Origin: Nocardioides sp. Root122
Lineage (GTDB): Bacteria > Actinomycetota > Actinomycetes > Propionibacteriales > Nocardioidaceae
NCBI RefSeq assembly: GCF_001425025.1
Contig: NZ_LMDE01000015.1
Coordinates: 1 to 64,000, forward strand
DNA: 64,000 nucleotides
Direction: 5' to 3'
The translations under genes and the position numbers were made by a program. The notes beneath the pieces were generated by a model. It did no database searches. It saw nothing but the letters and a program-made list of their open reading frames with translations, and was not told the origin of the DNA. Below are positions 15,475 through 23,187 of this stretch, in pieces (position 1 is the stretch's first letter; each line of letters begins with the position of its first letter).

Positions 15475-16874
15475 GCATCACTCCGATCGCCCCGGCACTC
15501 CCGACCCCGTCCGCGGACGCTGCGGCGGGCGAGGCTGCGCCCGACACGGGTGGCTTCGCGGCCCTCGTCGCCGGGCTGCTGGCCGGCACGCCCGTCGCGA
15601 GCGTGCCGCCTCCGGCGCCCGCTGCGACCGGCTCCGGGACGACTCCGGACTCCGTCCTCGACCTCTCGGTCGCCACCCCCCAGGGCAAGACCGCCGGCCT
15701 GGCCGAGGCGCCCGTGGGCGCCGACGGGTCGCCCGGTGACGAGTCCATCGTCGCGATCGAGGGGGACGCCGATCCCGGCCTCGTCCTGACCACCGGCGTC
15801 GTGCCGGGTCTGCTGGTCGCGTGGCAGCCGCCGGCTGCCGTGACCCCGTCTGCCGACGACTCCGCGACCGACGACCCTGCGGCCAGCGACTCCGTGGCCG
15901 ACGACTCCGTGGCCGCCGCCACCCCGGCCCCGGCCGACCCCGCCCTCGTCGCCGCCACCGGTGCCGTACCGGGCCTGCCGGTCGCCGTGCAGCTGCCCAC
16001 TGACGCGACTTCTCCAGCCGACGACTCCACGACCGCTCCGCCGGTCGGTGGCGTCGGGGCGGCCGTCGGGTCGGCCGTCGCGGCGGACCCGCTGCCGGCG
16101 CCGGCTTCCGGTGCGGCGGAGCGACCCGGGGCCGACGCTGCTCCTGGTGCGACGTCCCCGTCGGACGCCGACCCGCAGGCAGCAGTCGCGCCCGCTTCGG
16201 CCCCCACCCCGGAGTCCGTCCCGCAGTCGTCCTCGCAGCCGGCGTCTGCCCAGCCGTCCACGCCCGCCGGCGCGGTGTCCGTCACCGCGGTCACGGTTCC
16301 CGCGACGGCCGCTGCTCCGGCCGACGCACCCGCTGCGGCCCGCCCGGCCTCGCCCGTGGCCCAGGTCGTCCCCGAGGTGACCCGTCTGGTCTCGCGCGGC
16401 AACGGTGTGCACCGCCTGACCATGCGGTTGCAGCCGGAGGCGCTGGGCGAGGTGCGGGTGACGCTCACCGTCCGTGACGGTGCCGTCCAGGTGCGGCTCA
16501 CGGGCGGTGACGAGGCGGCGCGCGCGCTCGCCGAGGGTGCGCCTGAGCTGCGACGCGTGCTCGAGGCCACCGGCGCGGGCGAAGCCCGCGTCGTCGTGCG
16601 GGACCTGGCCGGCCAGCCCGCCACGACCCCGTCGGGCACCGCCCACACCGGGGCCCAGACCGGTGCGCAGAGCAGCACCGCAGACCTGTCGTACGGCGCC
16701 CAGAACGGCGCCGGCGGCGACTCCTCGTCGACAGGCGGGGATGCAGGACAGCAGGGCCAGCACGCACGGACGCGTGGTGGAGCAGGAGCCACGGACGGCC
16801 TCACCGACGGAGCGACCGCGCTGCGTCCAGACCCGGTCAGCGCTGCCCGCCAGGGCATCGACCTGACCATGTGA
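15471..16874 (+). CDS. fliK: FliK-like flagellar hook-length control protein
   Basis: A 467-residue protein with a long Ala/Pro/Thr/Asp-rich N-terminal region (ruler-like, residues 1-300) and the Flg_hook domain (about 300-385, VHRLTMRLQPEALGEVRVTLT and VRLTGGDEAARALAEG). FliK measures the hook and switches export from hook to filament substrates. The segment near residues 100-137 is repeated near 155-192 (DPGLVLTTGVVPGLLVA versus DPALVAATGAVPGLPVA). It is translationally coupled to the hydrolase gene before it, and flgD and flgE follow. Confidence 0.87.
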   Translation: MSITPIAPALPTPSADAAAGEAAPDTGGFAALVAGLLAGTPVASVPPPAPAATGSGTTPDSVLDLSVATPQGKTAGLAEAPVGADGSPGDESIVAIEGDADPGLVLTTGVVPGLLVAWQPPAAVTPSADDSATDDPAASDSVADDSVAAATPAPADPALVAATGAVPGLPVAVQLPTDATSPADDSTTAPPVGGVGAAVGSAVAADPLPAPASGAAERPGADAAPGATSPSDADPQAAVAPASAPTPESVPQSSSQPASAQPSTPAGAVSVTAVTVPATAAAPADAPAAARPASPVAQVVPEVTRLVSRGNGVHRLTMRLQPEALGEVRVTLTVRDGAVQVRLTGGDEAARALAEGAPELRRVLEATGAGEARVVVRDLAGQPATTPSGTAHTGAQTGAQSSTADLSYGAQNGAGGDSSSTGGDAGQQGQHARTRGGAGATDGLTDGATALRPDPVSAARQGIDLTM

Positions 16875-16883
16875 GGAGGGATC

Positions 16884-17375
16884 GTGACGATCTCCGCGAA
16901 CGAAGCGGTGACCAGCACGACCACCGCGTTCCCGACGGGAGCGACGACCGCGTCGTCGACCTCGGAGGACAAGCAGATGTTCCTGGAGCTGATGGTTGCC
17001 CAGCTGCGCTACCAGGACCCGCTCAACCCGGCTGACTCCGGGGAGTTCCTCGCCCAGTCGGCGCAGTTCACCTCCCTCGAGAAGATGCAGGACGTCTCCG
17101 ACCGGGTCGGTGCGCTGCTGGGCTCGCAGATGGCGTTCGGCGCCGGTGCGATGGTCGGCCAGCAGGTGTCGTGGATCGACACCGACGGCGTCACGTCGCA
17201 CAGCGGCACCATCTCCGGCGTCACCTTCGGTGCGCAGGGGCCGGTGTTCGACGTCGACGGCACCCAGGTCCCGCTCGCCCAGCTGCTCTCCGTCGGCACC
17301 ACGACGCCCCCCGTGACGTCGGGCGCCGACACCACCACTGACACCACCTCGAGCTCCACCACCACCACGGCCTGA
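16884..17375 (+). CDS. flgD: Flagellar hook capping protein FlgD
   Basis: FlgD (163 residues) is the scaffold that caps the growing hook. The diagnostic N-terminal block is KQMFLELMVAQLRYQDPLNPADSGEFLAQSAQFTSLEKM. The later FLN-like part is short (GAMVGQQVSWID; GVTFGAQGPVFDVDG). The tail is almost only Thr and Ser. The GTG start has a strong Shine-Dalgarno (GAGGAGG). It is shorter than enterobacterial FlgD (about 230). Confidence 0.92.
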   Translation: MTISANEAVTSTTTAFPTGATTASSTSEDKQMFLELMVAQLRYQDPLNPADSGEFLAQSAQFTSLEKMQDVSDRVGALLGSQMAFGAGAMVGQQVSWIDTDGVTSHSGTISGVTFGAQGPVFDVDGTQVPLAQLLSVGTTTPPVTSGADTTTDTTSSSTTTTA

Positions 17376-17398
17376 GGCCGTCCCGAAAGGACCCCACC

Positions 17399-18247
17399 AT
17401 GCTTCGCTCGCTCTTCTCCGGCATCAGCGGCCTCCGCGCCAACCAGACGATGCTCGACGTGACCGGCAACAACATCGCCAACGCCAACACCGTCGGCTTC
17501 AAGGCGAACACCACCGTCTTCCAGGACACCCTCAGCCAGGTCATGCGCGGCGCCACGGGCGGTGACGCCGCCACCGGCGGGACCAACCCGGTCCAGGTCG
17601 GCCTGGGCGTCCAGGTCGCGGCGACCCGCGGCAACTTCAACCAGGGCTCGGCCCAGACGACCGGCAACACCACCGACCTGATGCTCCAGGGCGACGGCAT
17701 GTTCGTCCTCGGCTCGGGCGACGAGCGCGTCTACACCCGTGCCGGCGCCTTCAGCTGGGACACCAACGGCAACCTGGTCGCGCCCAGCGGCAAGAAGGTG
17801 CAGGGCTACGCCCCCGGCGACACCGGCCACACCACGCTGATCGACGTCAACATCAAGAACCTGGCGGGTGTCGTGCCCGCGTTGAACGGAGCGGAGATGA
17901 CGTCGTACTCCATCGGCAGCGACGGCGTCGTCCGCGGCACCTTCTCCGACGACGTGCAGCGTGAGATCGCCGTCGTCGCCGTCGCCAACTTCACCAACGT
18001 CGCGGGCCTCGAGCGGGTCGGCGAGACCGCCTTCCGGGCCAGCGCCAACTCCGGTGGCGCCGACCTCGGCGTCGCCCGCGAGGGCAGCCGCGGCGAGCTG
18101 ATGGCCGGCACCCTCGAGATGTCGAACGTCGACCTGTCGGCCGAGTTCACGAACCTGATCCTCGCCCAGCGTGGCTTCCAGGCCAGCTCGCGCGTGATCA
18201 CCACCTCCGACCAGGTCCTCGAGGAGCTCGTCAACATCAAGCGCTGA
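17399..18247 (+). CDS. flgE: Flagellar hook protein FlgE (short form)
   Basis: A 282-residue hook/rod-family protein. The N-terminus is MLRSLFSGISGLRANQTMLD followed by GNNIANANTVGFK, and the C-terminus has LEMSNVDLSAEFTNLILAQRGFQASSRVITTSD. Position after fliK and flgD marks it as the hook protein. Its length is closer to the distal rod protein FlgG (about 260) than to enterobacterial FlgE (about 400), and no separate flgF or flgG is present in the window. It is the last gene of the flgB operon, followed by a strong terminator. Confidence 0.88.
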   Translation: MLRSLFSGISGLRANQTMLDVTGNNIANANTVGFKANTTVFQDTLSQVMRGATGGDAATGGTNPVQVGLGVQVAATRGNFNQGSAQTTGNTTDLMLQGDGMFVLGSGDERVYTRAGAFSWDTNGNLVAPSGKKVQGYAPGDTGHTTLIDVNIKNLAGVVPALNGAEMTSYSIGSDGVVRGTFSDDVQREIAVVAVANFTNVAGLERVGETAFRASANSGGADLGVAREGSRGELMAGTLEMSNVDLSAEFTNLILAQRGFQASSRVITTSDQVLEELVNIKR

Positions 18248-18266
18248 CGGTTCGCCCGTCAGCCAG

Positions 18267-18304
18267 CCCCGACCGGGCAGTCCAGACGGACTGCCCGGCC
18301 GGGG
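18267..18304 (+). terminator. Terminator of the flgB-flgE operon
   Basis: CCGGGCAGTCC (18273-18283) pairs with GGACTGCCCGG (18288-18298) around the loop AGAC. After one mismatch the stem continues with CCCCG and CGGGG. It begins 20 bases after the flgE stop. Confidence 0.75.
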
Positions 18305-18440
18305 CCGCACCACCGCCGGGTCGTTGGTCGAGGACGGACGAAGTCCCGTCACGAGACCCCTTATCCCCAGGTGGTCGAGTCAGTTCGAAGTGGCTGGCCA
18401 CCTACCGTCCACAGCCGTTTCCGGTGTCGGTGGTCCCCGA

Positions 18441-18461
18441 TAGACTCGAACACATGTTCGA
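18441..18461 (+). promoter_or_regulatory. Leaderless promoter with a perfect SOS (LexA) box
   Basis: TAGACT (18441-18446) is a -10 hexamer 7 bases before the ATG at 18454, so the mRNA should start at the start codon. The palindrome TCGAAC-ACAT-GTTCGA (18446-18461) matches the actinobacterial LexA consensus TCGAAC-N4-GTTCGA in all fixed positions. It covers the -10 end, the start point and the ATG. LexA binding here would shut the gene off until DNA damage. Confidence 0.8.
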
Positions 18462-19842
18462 CGAAGTGGAGCAGGACACGGAGAAGGTCACAGACGACCT
18501 CTCCGCCACCGCCCTGCTCGCGCTCGCCCGTGACCGCAGGGCCACCGAGAACCGTGCCGCCGCCGACCTCCTCGACCTTGCCGCCCGCTGGGCCGACCTG
18601 CACCCGCCGGAGTCGATCCACCACGCCGCGACCTTCACCGTCCCTGGCTGTGAGCACGAAGAACCCATCGCCGGCCAAGGTGCACCCTTGGTGGCGGAGT
18701 TCTGCATCGCCGAGCTGGGCGCCGTGCTGGGGATGTCGACGACGTCGGCGAAGAAGCTCATCGGCCACGCGTTGGAGCTGCGGCACCGCCTTCCGCGCCT
18801 GTGGGCGCAGGTCCAGGCGGGCGCGGTCCCTGCGTGGCGGGCCAGGTCTGTCGCGGAGGCGACGATCCACACCGTCCCCACCCTGACGATGGAGGCCGCT
18901 GCGCACGTGGATGCGCAGGTCGCCGCCGTCGCCGGGAGGATCGGTCCCGCGCAGCTGGACCGGCTGGTCGCCGAGACGATCAAGCGGTTCGACCTCGCGG
19001 CACCCGACCCGACCCAGGATCCGGAGGACGGGCACCTGCACGTCGACCCCCGCCACGCCACCTTGAACGACGAGGACGTCGACTTCGGCGGCACGATGCA
19101 CTTCGATGCCGTGCTCGGCATCGCCGATGCCCTGGACTTCAACCAGGCCGTCGCCCAGGACGCCGCGGCGCAGAAGGCGCTCGGCTCGACCGAGTCCCTC
19201 GATGTCCGCCGGTCCAAGGCGCTCGGCAACCTCGCCCGCGCCCAGACGGCACTCGACCTGGCCGGCGTCGGTGCGGAGCCCGCCAACCTCCCGGCCAATG
19301 TGCCGCCCGCGCGGGAGGTCGTCGTCCACACCCACTTCGACGCCCGCACCGTCGGCGAGGCCACGGTGTTCGGGCCGACCGGTCGGATGGAGGAAGGCCA
19401 GCGGCTGGTGCTCCTCGAGCAGGTCCAGGGTTGGTGCACCGACACCCACACCAGGGTCACCATCAAGCCGGTCATCGACCTCAACACCGAGCTGAGTGCA
19501 CCCGGCTACGAGATTCCCCAGTGGTTGCGCGAGCAGATCGTCCTGCGCGACGGCGCCTGCGTGTACCCGTGGTGCACCCGACCGGCCAGGCGTGCGGACG
19601 TCGACCACGTCATCGAGTACGACCACGACGCCGAGGCCGAAGGCCGCCCACAACCCGGCCCGACCACCACGTCCAACCTCGCAGCGCTCTGCCGCTTCCA
19701 CCACCGGCTCAAGACCCACTCCGCCTGGACCTACGCCATGGTCGCCCCGGGCGTGTTCGAGTGGACCAGCCCCCACGGCCACCACTACCTCCGCGACCGA
19801 CACGGCACGACCTCGATCGCACACCCGCCCGATCGACCATGA
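18454..19842 (+). CDS. HNH endonuclease of the 13E12/DUF222 family
   Basis: A 462-residue protein with the DUF222 domain (about residues 20-300) and a C-terminal HNH nuclease. Visible HNH features are CVYPWCTRPARRADVDHVI, a conserved Asn in TTTSNLAALC and the pair HH in CRFHHRLKTHSAW. The family is multi-copy in many actinobacteria and several Mycobacterium tuberculosis members are known LexA targets. The ATG at 18454 is set by the leaderless promoter; an in-frame GTG at 18424 lies before the -10. It sits between flagellar operons and is not a flagellar gene. Confidence 0.9.
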   Translation: MFDEVEQDTEKVTDDLSATALLALARDRRATENRAAADLLDLAARWADLHPPESIHHAATFTVPGCEHEEPIAGQGAPLVAEFCIAELGAVLGMSTTSAKKLIGHALELRHRLPRLWAQVQAGAVPAWRARSVAEATIHTVPTLTMEAAAHVDAQVAAVAGRIGPAQLDRLVAETIKRFDLAAPDPTQDPEDGHLHVDPRHATLNDEDVDFGGTMHFDAVLGIADALDFNQAVAQDAAAQKALGSTESLDVRRSKALGNLARAQTALDLAGVGAEPANLPANVPPAREVVVHTHFDARTVGEATVFGPTGRMEEGQRLVLLEQVQGWCTDTHTRVTIKPVIDLNTELSAPGYEIPQWLREQIVLRDGACVYPWCTRPARRADVDHVIEYDHDAEAEGRPQPGPTTTSNLAALCRFHHRLKTHSAWTYAMVAPGVFEWTSPHGHHYLRDRHGTTSIAHPPDRP

Positions 19843-19854
19843 CCCCGCCCCGCA

Positions 19855-19880
19855 CCCCGCCAGTCCCCCCGATGGCGGGG
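19855..19880 (+). terminator. Terminator after the HNH gene
   Basis: CCCCGCCA (19855-19862) pairs perfectly with TGGCGGGG (19873-19880) across a 10-base loop, 12 bases after the stop. The rest of 19881-19988 holds no gene that I can see. Confidence 0.6.
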
Positions 19881-19988
19881 CCACAGGCACGTCCGGGAGC
19901 GAGCCACGCTGCGAGCGGACCGGAAGCCCGGACAATAGTTCGGGTAGCGCGGAACCACCGGCGCGAGCGGACTCTCAACGGCGGCGAG

Positions 19989-20411
19989 TCAGAGCTGTTT
20001 GCGCATGTGCACGTCGTCGCGGCCAGGCGTCGGCACCGACTCCCAGCGGAAGATCTCCGCGTAGCCCAGTCGCCGGTAGAACGCAGGCGCTTGGAAGGTG
20101 AACGACGTAACGAACGCATGCGTGCATCCGCGACTCACTGCTTCTTCCTCGAATGCCGCCATCAGCGTCGCGCCGAGGCCGGTTCCACGCTGGTCCTCGT
20201 GCACCCACGTCATCCCGATGCCGGCTGCCTGGCCCCAGGTCCACCCGGACACCCCGCCGATCAGCTGACCGCCGTGCTCCACCTTGACGGTGAGCTCCTC
20301 CGCGGCAGCGACGCCAGGAGTCGCAGCTCGGTTGAAGCGGGACAACTCGTCGTCGAGGCGCTGGTCGAGTGCGGCGTCCGCCCCACCGGTCACGATCTTC
20401 GGGTCATCCAT
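19989..20411 (-). CDS. GNAT-family N-acetyltransferase
   Basis: A 140-residue acetyl-CoA-dependent acetyltransferase. The fold is recognised from GGQLIGGVSGWTWGQAAGIGMTWV (strands 2-4), the acetyl-CoA loop EDQRGTGLGATLMAAFEEEA (Q/R-x-x-G-x-G/A) and FYRRLGYAEIF near the end. The substrate is unknown. The ATG at 20411 lies 6 bases after TAGCCT, a leaderless-type promoter. It is convergent with the HNH gene and divergent from the nucleotidyltransferase gene. Confidence 0.85.
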   Translation of the reverse strand: MDDPKIVTGGADAALDQRLDDELSRFNRAATPGVAAAEELTVKVEHGGQLIGGVSGWTWGQAAGIGMTWVHEDQRGTGLGATLMAAFEEEAVSRGCTHAFVTSFTFQAPAFYRRLGYAEIFRWESVPTPGRDDVHMRKQL

Positions 20412-20482
20412 CAGGGGAGGCTATCGGCACGACAGCCCGGGTCAGTCGTGGTCGATCCCCAACCACCAGCCCTCACCCCGCC

Positions 20483-20488
20483 TACTGT
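20483..20488 (+). promoter_or_regulatory. Leaderless -10 element of the nucleotidyltransferase gene
   Basis: TACTGT lies exactly 7 bases before the GTG at 20496, the TAnnnT-N7-start arrangement of actinobacterial leaderless mRNAs. It decides the start codon of the following gene. Confidence 0.55.
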
Positions 20489-20495
20489 GCAGGGC

Positions 20496-21104
20496 GTGGA
20501 CCACGACGAGATCGCTCGCCTCTACGGGCCGTGGCTGCCCCGCACGCCGGGCGACGCCGCCGCCCTGTTGGACGGCTACGCGGGGCGTTGGTGGATCGCC
20601 GGCGGGTGGGCCATCGAGGCCTTCACCGGCGTGCCGCGCCCGCACGGTGACCTCGACCCGAGCATCCCGCGCTCCGACGCCCACGCGTTGCGGCGACACC
20701 TGTCCGGACGCCTCGACGTCTGGCAGGCCGACGCCGGCGCACTGAGCCCGATCGTCCATGACACGGACTCGGTGCCGGAGTCCTGCGGGAACCTGTGGCT
20801 CCGCCGCGACGGCGCCTCGCCCTGGGAGTACGACGTGATCCTGATGAGCACGACGCCGACCACCTGGACCTACAAGCGGGACGCCCGGATCCACCGCCCG
20901 CTCGAGGACATCCTCTGGCACGTCGACGGGATCTCGTACCTCCGTCCCGAGGTGCAGCTGCTCCACAAGGCGCCGGGCCTCAGGGAGAAGGACCAGGCGG
21001 ACTTCGACGCCTGCGTGCACCTGCTCGCACCCGACAGCCGGGCCTGGCTGCGCAACGCCCTGGACCTCGCCCACCCGGGGCATCCGTGGTCGAGCCGGCT
21101 CTGA
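20496..21104 (+). CDS. Aminoglycoside nucleotidyltransferase-like protein
   Basis: A 202-residue protein whose N-terminal half resembles ANT(2'')-type nucleotidyltransferases: RWWIAGGWAIEAFTGVPRPHGDLDPSI contains the GGW motif and an HxDLD metal-binding site. Later parts WEYDVILMS and ISYLRPEVQLLHKAPGLREKDQADF also fit that group (K-x-K-D-x-x-D-F). Enzymes of the family transfer AMP to an acceptor; chromosomal copies in actinobacteria are mostly uncharacterised, so resistance is not implied. The start is the GTG fixed by the leaderless promoter. Third gene of the non-flagellar island. Confidence 0.75.
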   Translation: MDHDEIARLYGPWLPRTPGDAAALLDGYAGRWWIAGGWAIEAFTGVPRPHGDLDPSIPRSDAHALRRHLSGRLDVWQADAGALSPIVHDTDSVPESCGNLWLRRDGASPWEYDVILMSTTPTTWTYKRDARIHRPLEDILWHVDGISYLRPEVQLLHKAPGLREKDQADFDACVHLLAPDSRAWLRNALDLAHPGHPWSSRL

Positions 21105-21141
21105 GGGTCTCCTGACGCCGGATCCGGTTCCCGGTTTCCCC

Positions 21142-21168
21142 TCAGATGGGGGGCGCGACGGCCGATGA
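21142..21168 (+). promoter_or_regulatory. Sigma-28 promoter of flbD-motA-motB-fliL
   Basis: TCAGATGG (21142-21149), 11 bases, then GCCGATGA (21161-21168), preceded by CCCC as in the flgN and fliM copies. The predicted start, near 21175, coincides with the first base of the leader hairpin. Confidence 0.75.
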
Positions 21169-21174
21169 AGGACA

Positions 21175-21219
21175 TCGAGGCCCACGGACGGGCCTCGAGC
21201 TCACGCACAGGGATGGTGC
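21175..21219 (+). promoter_or_regulatory. Two GGA hairpins in the flbD leader (candidate CsrA sites)
   Basis: Hairpin 1 is a perfect 9-bp stem, TCGAGGCCC (21175-21183) with GGGCCTCGA (21190-21198), and loop ACGGAC. Hairpin 2 has GCAC (21205-21208) and GTGC (21216-21219) around AGGGATG, next to the flbD start. CACAGGGATG matches the core of the known E. coli CsrA selection consensus ACARGGAUG. The layout copies that of the flagellin leader. Confidence 0.65.
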
Positions 21220-21225
21220 ACCGAC

Positions 21226-21513
21226 ATGATTGTGTTGACCCGACTCTCCGGTACGGCGTTCGTCCTGAACGCCGACCTGATCGAGCGACTCGACAGCACC
21301 CCGGACACGGTGGTGACGCTGGTCGACGGCAAGAAGTACGTCGTGGCCGAGGGCCTGCTGCAGGTCGTCGAGCAGGTGCGCGCCTGGCGCGGCAGCATCA
21401 TCGCCGCCGGCTCCCTGCCCGACATGCCGCCGCAGACGATGGCCCAGCGCGCCCACCTGGCCGCGGTGGCCGACCACCCCACGCTCGACCCGACGCTGGA
21501 GGAGGAACGCTGA
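21226..21513 (+). CDS. flbD: FlbD/SwrD-family flagellar protein
   Basis: A 95-residue member of the small FlbD family, usually found beside motA. The signature MIVLTRLSGTAFVLNADLIE followed by TPDTVVTLVDGKKYVVAEGL is clear. In Bacillus the homologue SwrD raises flagellar torque. The C-terminal third is longer than in most homologues. It opens the flbD-motA-motB-fliL operon and overlaps motA by one base. Confidence 0.9.
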   Translation: MIVLTRLSGTAFVLNADLIERLDSTPDTVVTLVDGKKYVVAEGLLQVVEQVRAWRGSIIAAGSLPDMPPQTMAQRAHLAAVADHPTLDPTLEEER

Positions 21514-22289
21514 TGGATCCGGCAACCCTGATCGGCGTCATCTTCGGCCTGATCATCATCGTCGCCGCCAACGTGATGGAGGGCGGCAACCCGATGAGCC
21601 TGCTCCTCCTCCCGCCGATGCTCCTGGTCTTCGGCACCACCTTGATGGTGACCATGGCGGGCGGCACGATCCCGGACGCCAAGAACGCGCTCGCCTCGCT
21701 CAAGACCGCCTTCACCGGCAAGGTGCGACCCGCCGGCGAGGTCGTGCCCATGGTGGTCGCCCTGGCCGAGAAGGCCCGACGCGAGGGCCTGCTGGCCCTC
21801 GAGGACGAGCTGAAGAAGGTCGACGACCCCTTCCTCGTCAAGGGCGTCACGCTCGCCATCGACGGCACCGACCCCGACGAGGTCCGCGAGATCCTCGAGG
21901 CGGAGGTCCACGCCACCAAGGCGCACGGGAAGCACTCCGCGAAGTTCTTCGCCGACGCCGGCGCCTACGCGCCCACCATCGGCATCGTCGGCACGGTCAT
22001 GGGGCTGGTGCACGTGCTGGAGAACCTGGCACAGCCCGAGGAGCTCGGCCACCTGATCGCGGCCGCGTTCATCGCGACCCTGTGGGGCGTGATGTCGGCC
22101 AACGTGATCTGGCTGCCCATCGGCAGCCGCCTGAAGCGGCTCACCGAGCTCGAGGCCGCGCGGATGGAGCTCATCATCGAGGGCGTCGCGGCGATCCAGG
22201 CCGGGTCCAACCCGCGGGTGATCGCGCAGAAGCTCACCTCCCTCCTGCCCGCCGGCGAGCAGCCCGCGGCCTCGGCGAAGGCCGCGTGA
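21513..22289 (+). CDS. motA: Flagellar stator protein MotA
   Basis: MotA (258 residues) forms the proton-conducting stator ring with MotB. Four transmembrane helices are visible: near residues 5-22, 30-48, about 150-172 (GAYAPTIGIVGTVMGLVHVLENL) and 180-200. The cytoplasmic loop carries the charged segments for FliG contact. The start ATG overlaps the flbD stop (TGATG), which sets it against longer open readings. Confidence 0.95.
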   Translation: MDPATLIGVIFGLIIIVAANVMEGGNPMSLLLLPPMLLVFGTTLMVTMAGGTIPDAKNALASLKTAFTGKVRPAGEVVPMVVALAEKARREGLLALEDELKKVDDPFLVKGVTLAIDGTDPDEVREILEAEVHATKAHGKHSAKFFADAGAYAPTIGIVGTVMGLVHVLENLAQPEELGHLIAAAFIATLWGVMSANVIWLPIGSRLKRLTELEAARMELIIEGVAAIQAGSNPRVIAQKLTSLLPAGEQPAASAKAA

Positions 22290-22290
22290 G

Positions 22291-23187
22291 ATGAGCGCGA
22301 CACGACGCAAGCGCCGGGAGGAGCCGGAGGAGCACGAGAACCACGAGCGCTGGCTGGTGACGTACGCCGACATGGTGACGCTGCTGATGGTGCTGTTCAT
22401 CGTGATGTTCGCGATGAGCTCGGTGGACCAGAAGAAGTTCAACGCCCTCAAGGACGGCCTTGCCGCCGGCTTCGGCGACTCCAGCTCGGTGATGACCGGC
22501 TCGGAGTCGATCATGGAGCAGCCCGGTGTCGCCGCGGTGCAGCCGGTGAAGCCCGACAACTTCATGGGTGCCGCCCCGACCGCGCAGCGCGCCCAGCAGG
22601 CGCTGGCCCACGAGGACCGGCAGTACAGCGAGGCGCAGGCCGAGGCAGCCCGCCTCGACGCGCTCGGCAAGCGGCTGGCCGAGGCGCTCCGCAAGGAGGG
22701 ACTGGCCGGCGACGTGACGCGCCGCATCGACGACAGTGGCCTCGTCGTCAGCCTGACCTCGCGGCACGTGGTCTTCGAGCCCGACCGGGCCGAGCTGAGC
22801 CGTCGCGGCCAGCGCGTGCTGGAGGCGGTGGCGCCCGTGCTGCGTGGCGCCGTCGAGGATCTCCGCATCGACGGTCACACCAACCAGGTGCCGGTGAAGC
22901 CGCGCTTCTTCGCCACCGACTGGGACCTCTCCTCCGCGCGGGCCGTCACCGTGCTGCGCTACCTCCAGGAGGTCGGCCGGATCCCCGGCGAGCGGCTCAG
23001 CGCCGCCGCCTTCGGCCACGAGGTTCCGCTCGTCGACCCGGCGAAGCCCGGGTCCCAGGACATCAACAAGCGGGTGGACATCGTCGTCCTCTCGCAGCTG
23101 CCGGCAGGCTCACGCGCGCTGCTGGACGACATCGCCGCCGTGCAGGTCGGCGCCACGCAGGACTCGACCGAGGGAGGATCCTCATGA
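22291..23187 (+). CDS. motB: Flagellar stator protein MotB
   Basis: MotB (298 residues) anchors the stator to peptidoglycan. The single transmembrane helix follows VTYADMVTLLMVLFIVMF and the proton-carrying Asp is Asp27. The C-terminal OmpA-like domain has DLRIDGHTNQVPV and DLSSARAVTVLRYLQE (peptidoglycan binding). The plug/linker is Ala-rich. It starts two bases after the motA stop and overlaps fliL by four bases. Confidence 0.95.
   Translation: MSATRRKRREEPEEHENHERWLVTYADMVTLLMVLFIVMFAMSSVDQKKFNALKDGLAAGFGDSSSVMTGSESIMEQPGVAAVQPVKPDNFMGAAPTAQRAQQALAHEDRQYSEAQAEAARLDALGKRLAEALRKEGLAGDVTRRIDDSGLVVSLTSRHVVFEPDRAELSRRGQRVLEAVAPVLRGAVEDLRIDGHTNQVPVKPRFFATDWDLSSARAVTVLRYLQEVGRIPGERLSAAAFGHEVPLVDPAKPGSQDINKRVDIVVLSQLPAGSRALLDDIAAVQVGATQDSTEGGSS

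Noticed and set aside
18320-18360. REP-like stretch (GTTGGTCGAGGACGGACG and following bases up to CGAGACC)
   Set aside because: It recalls palindromic repeats common in Nocardioides, but the arms pair poorly and no second copy is present in the window.
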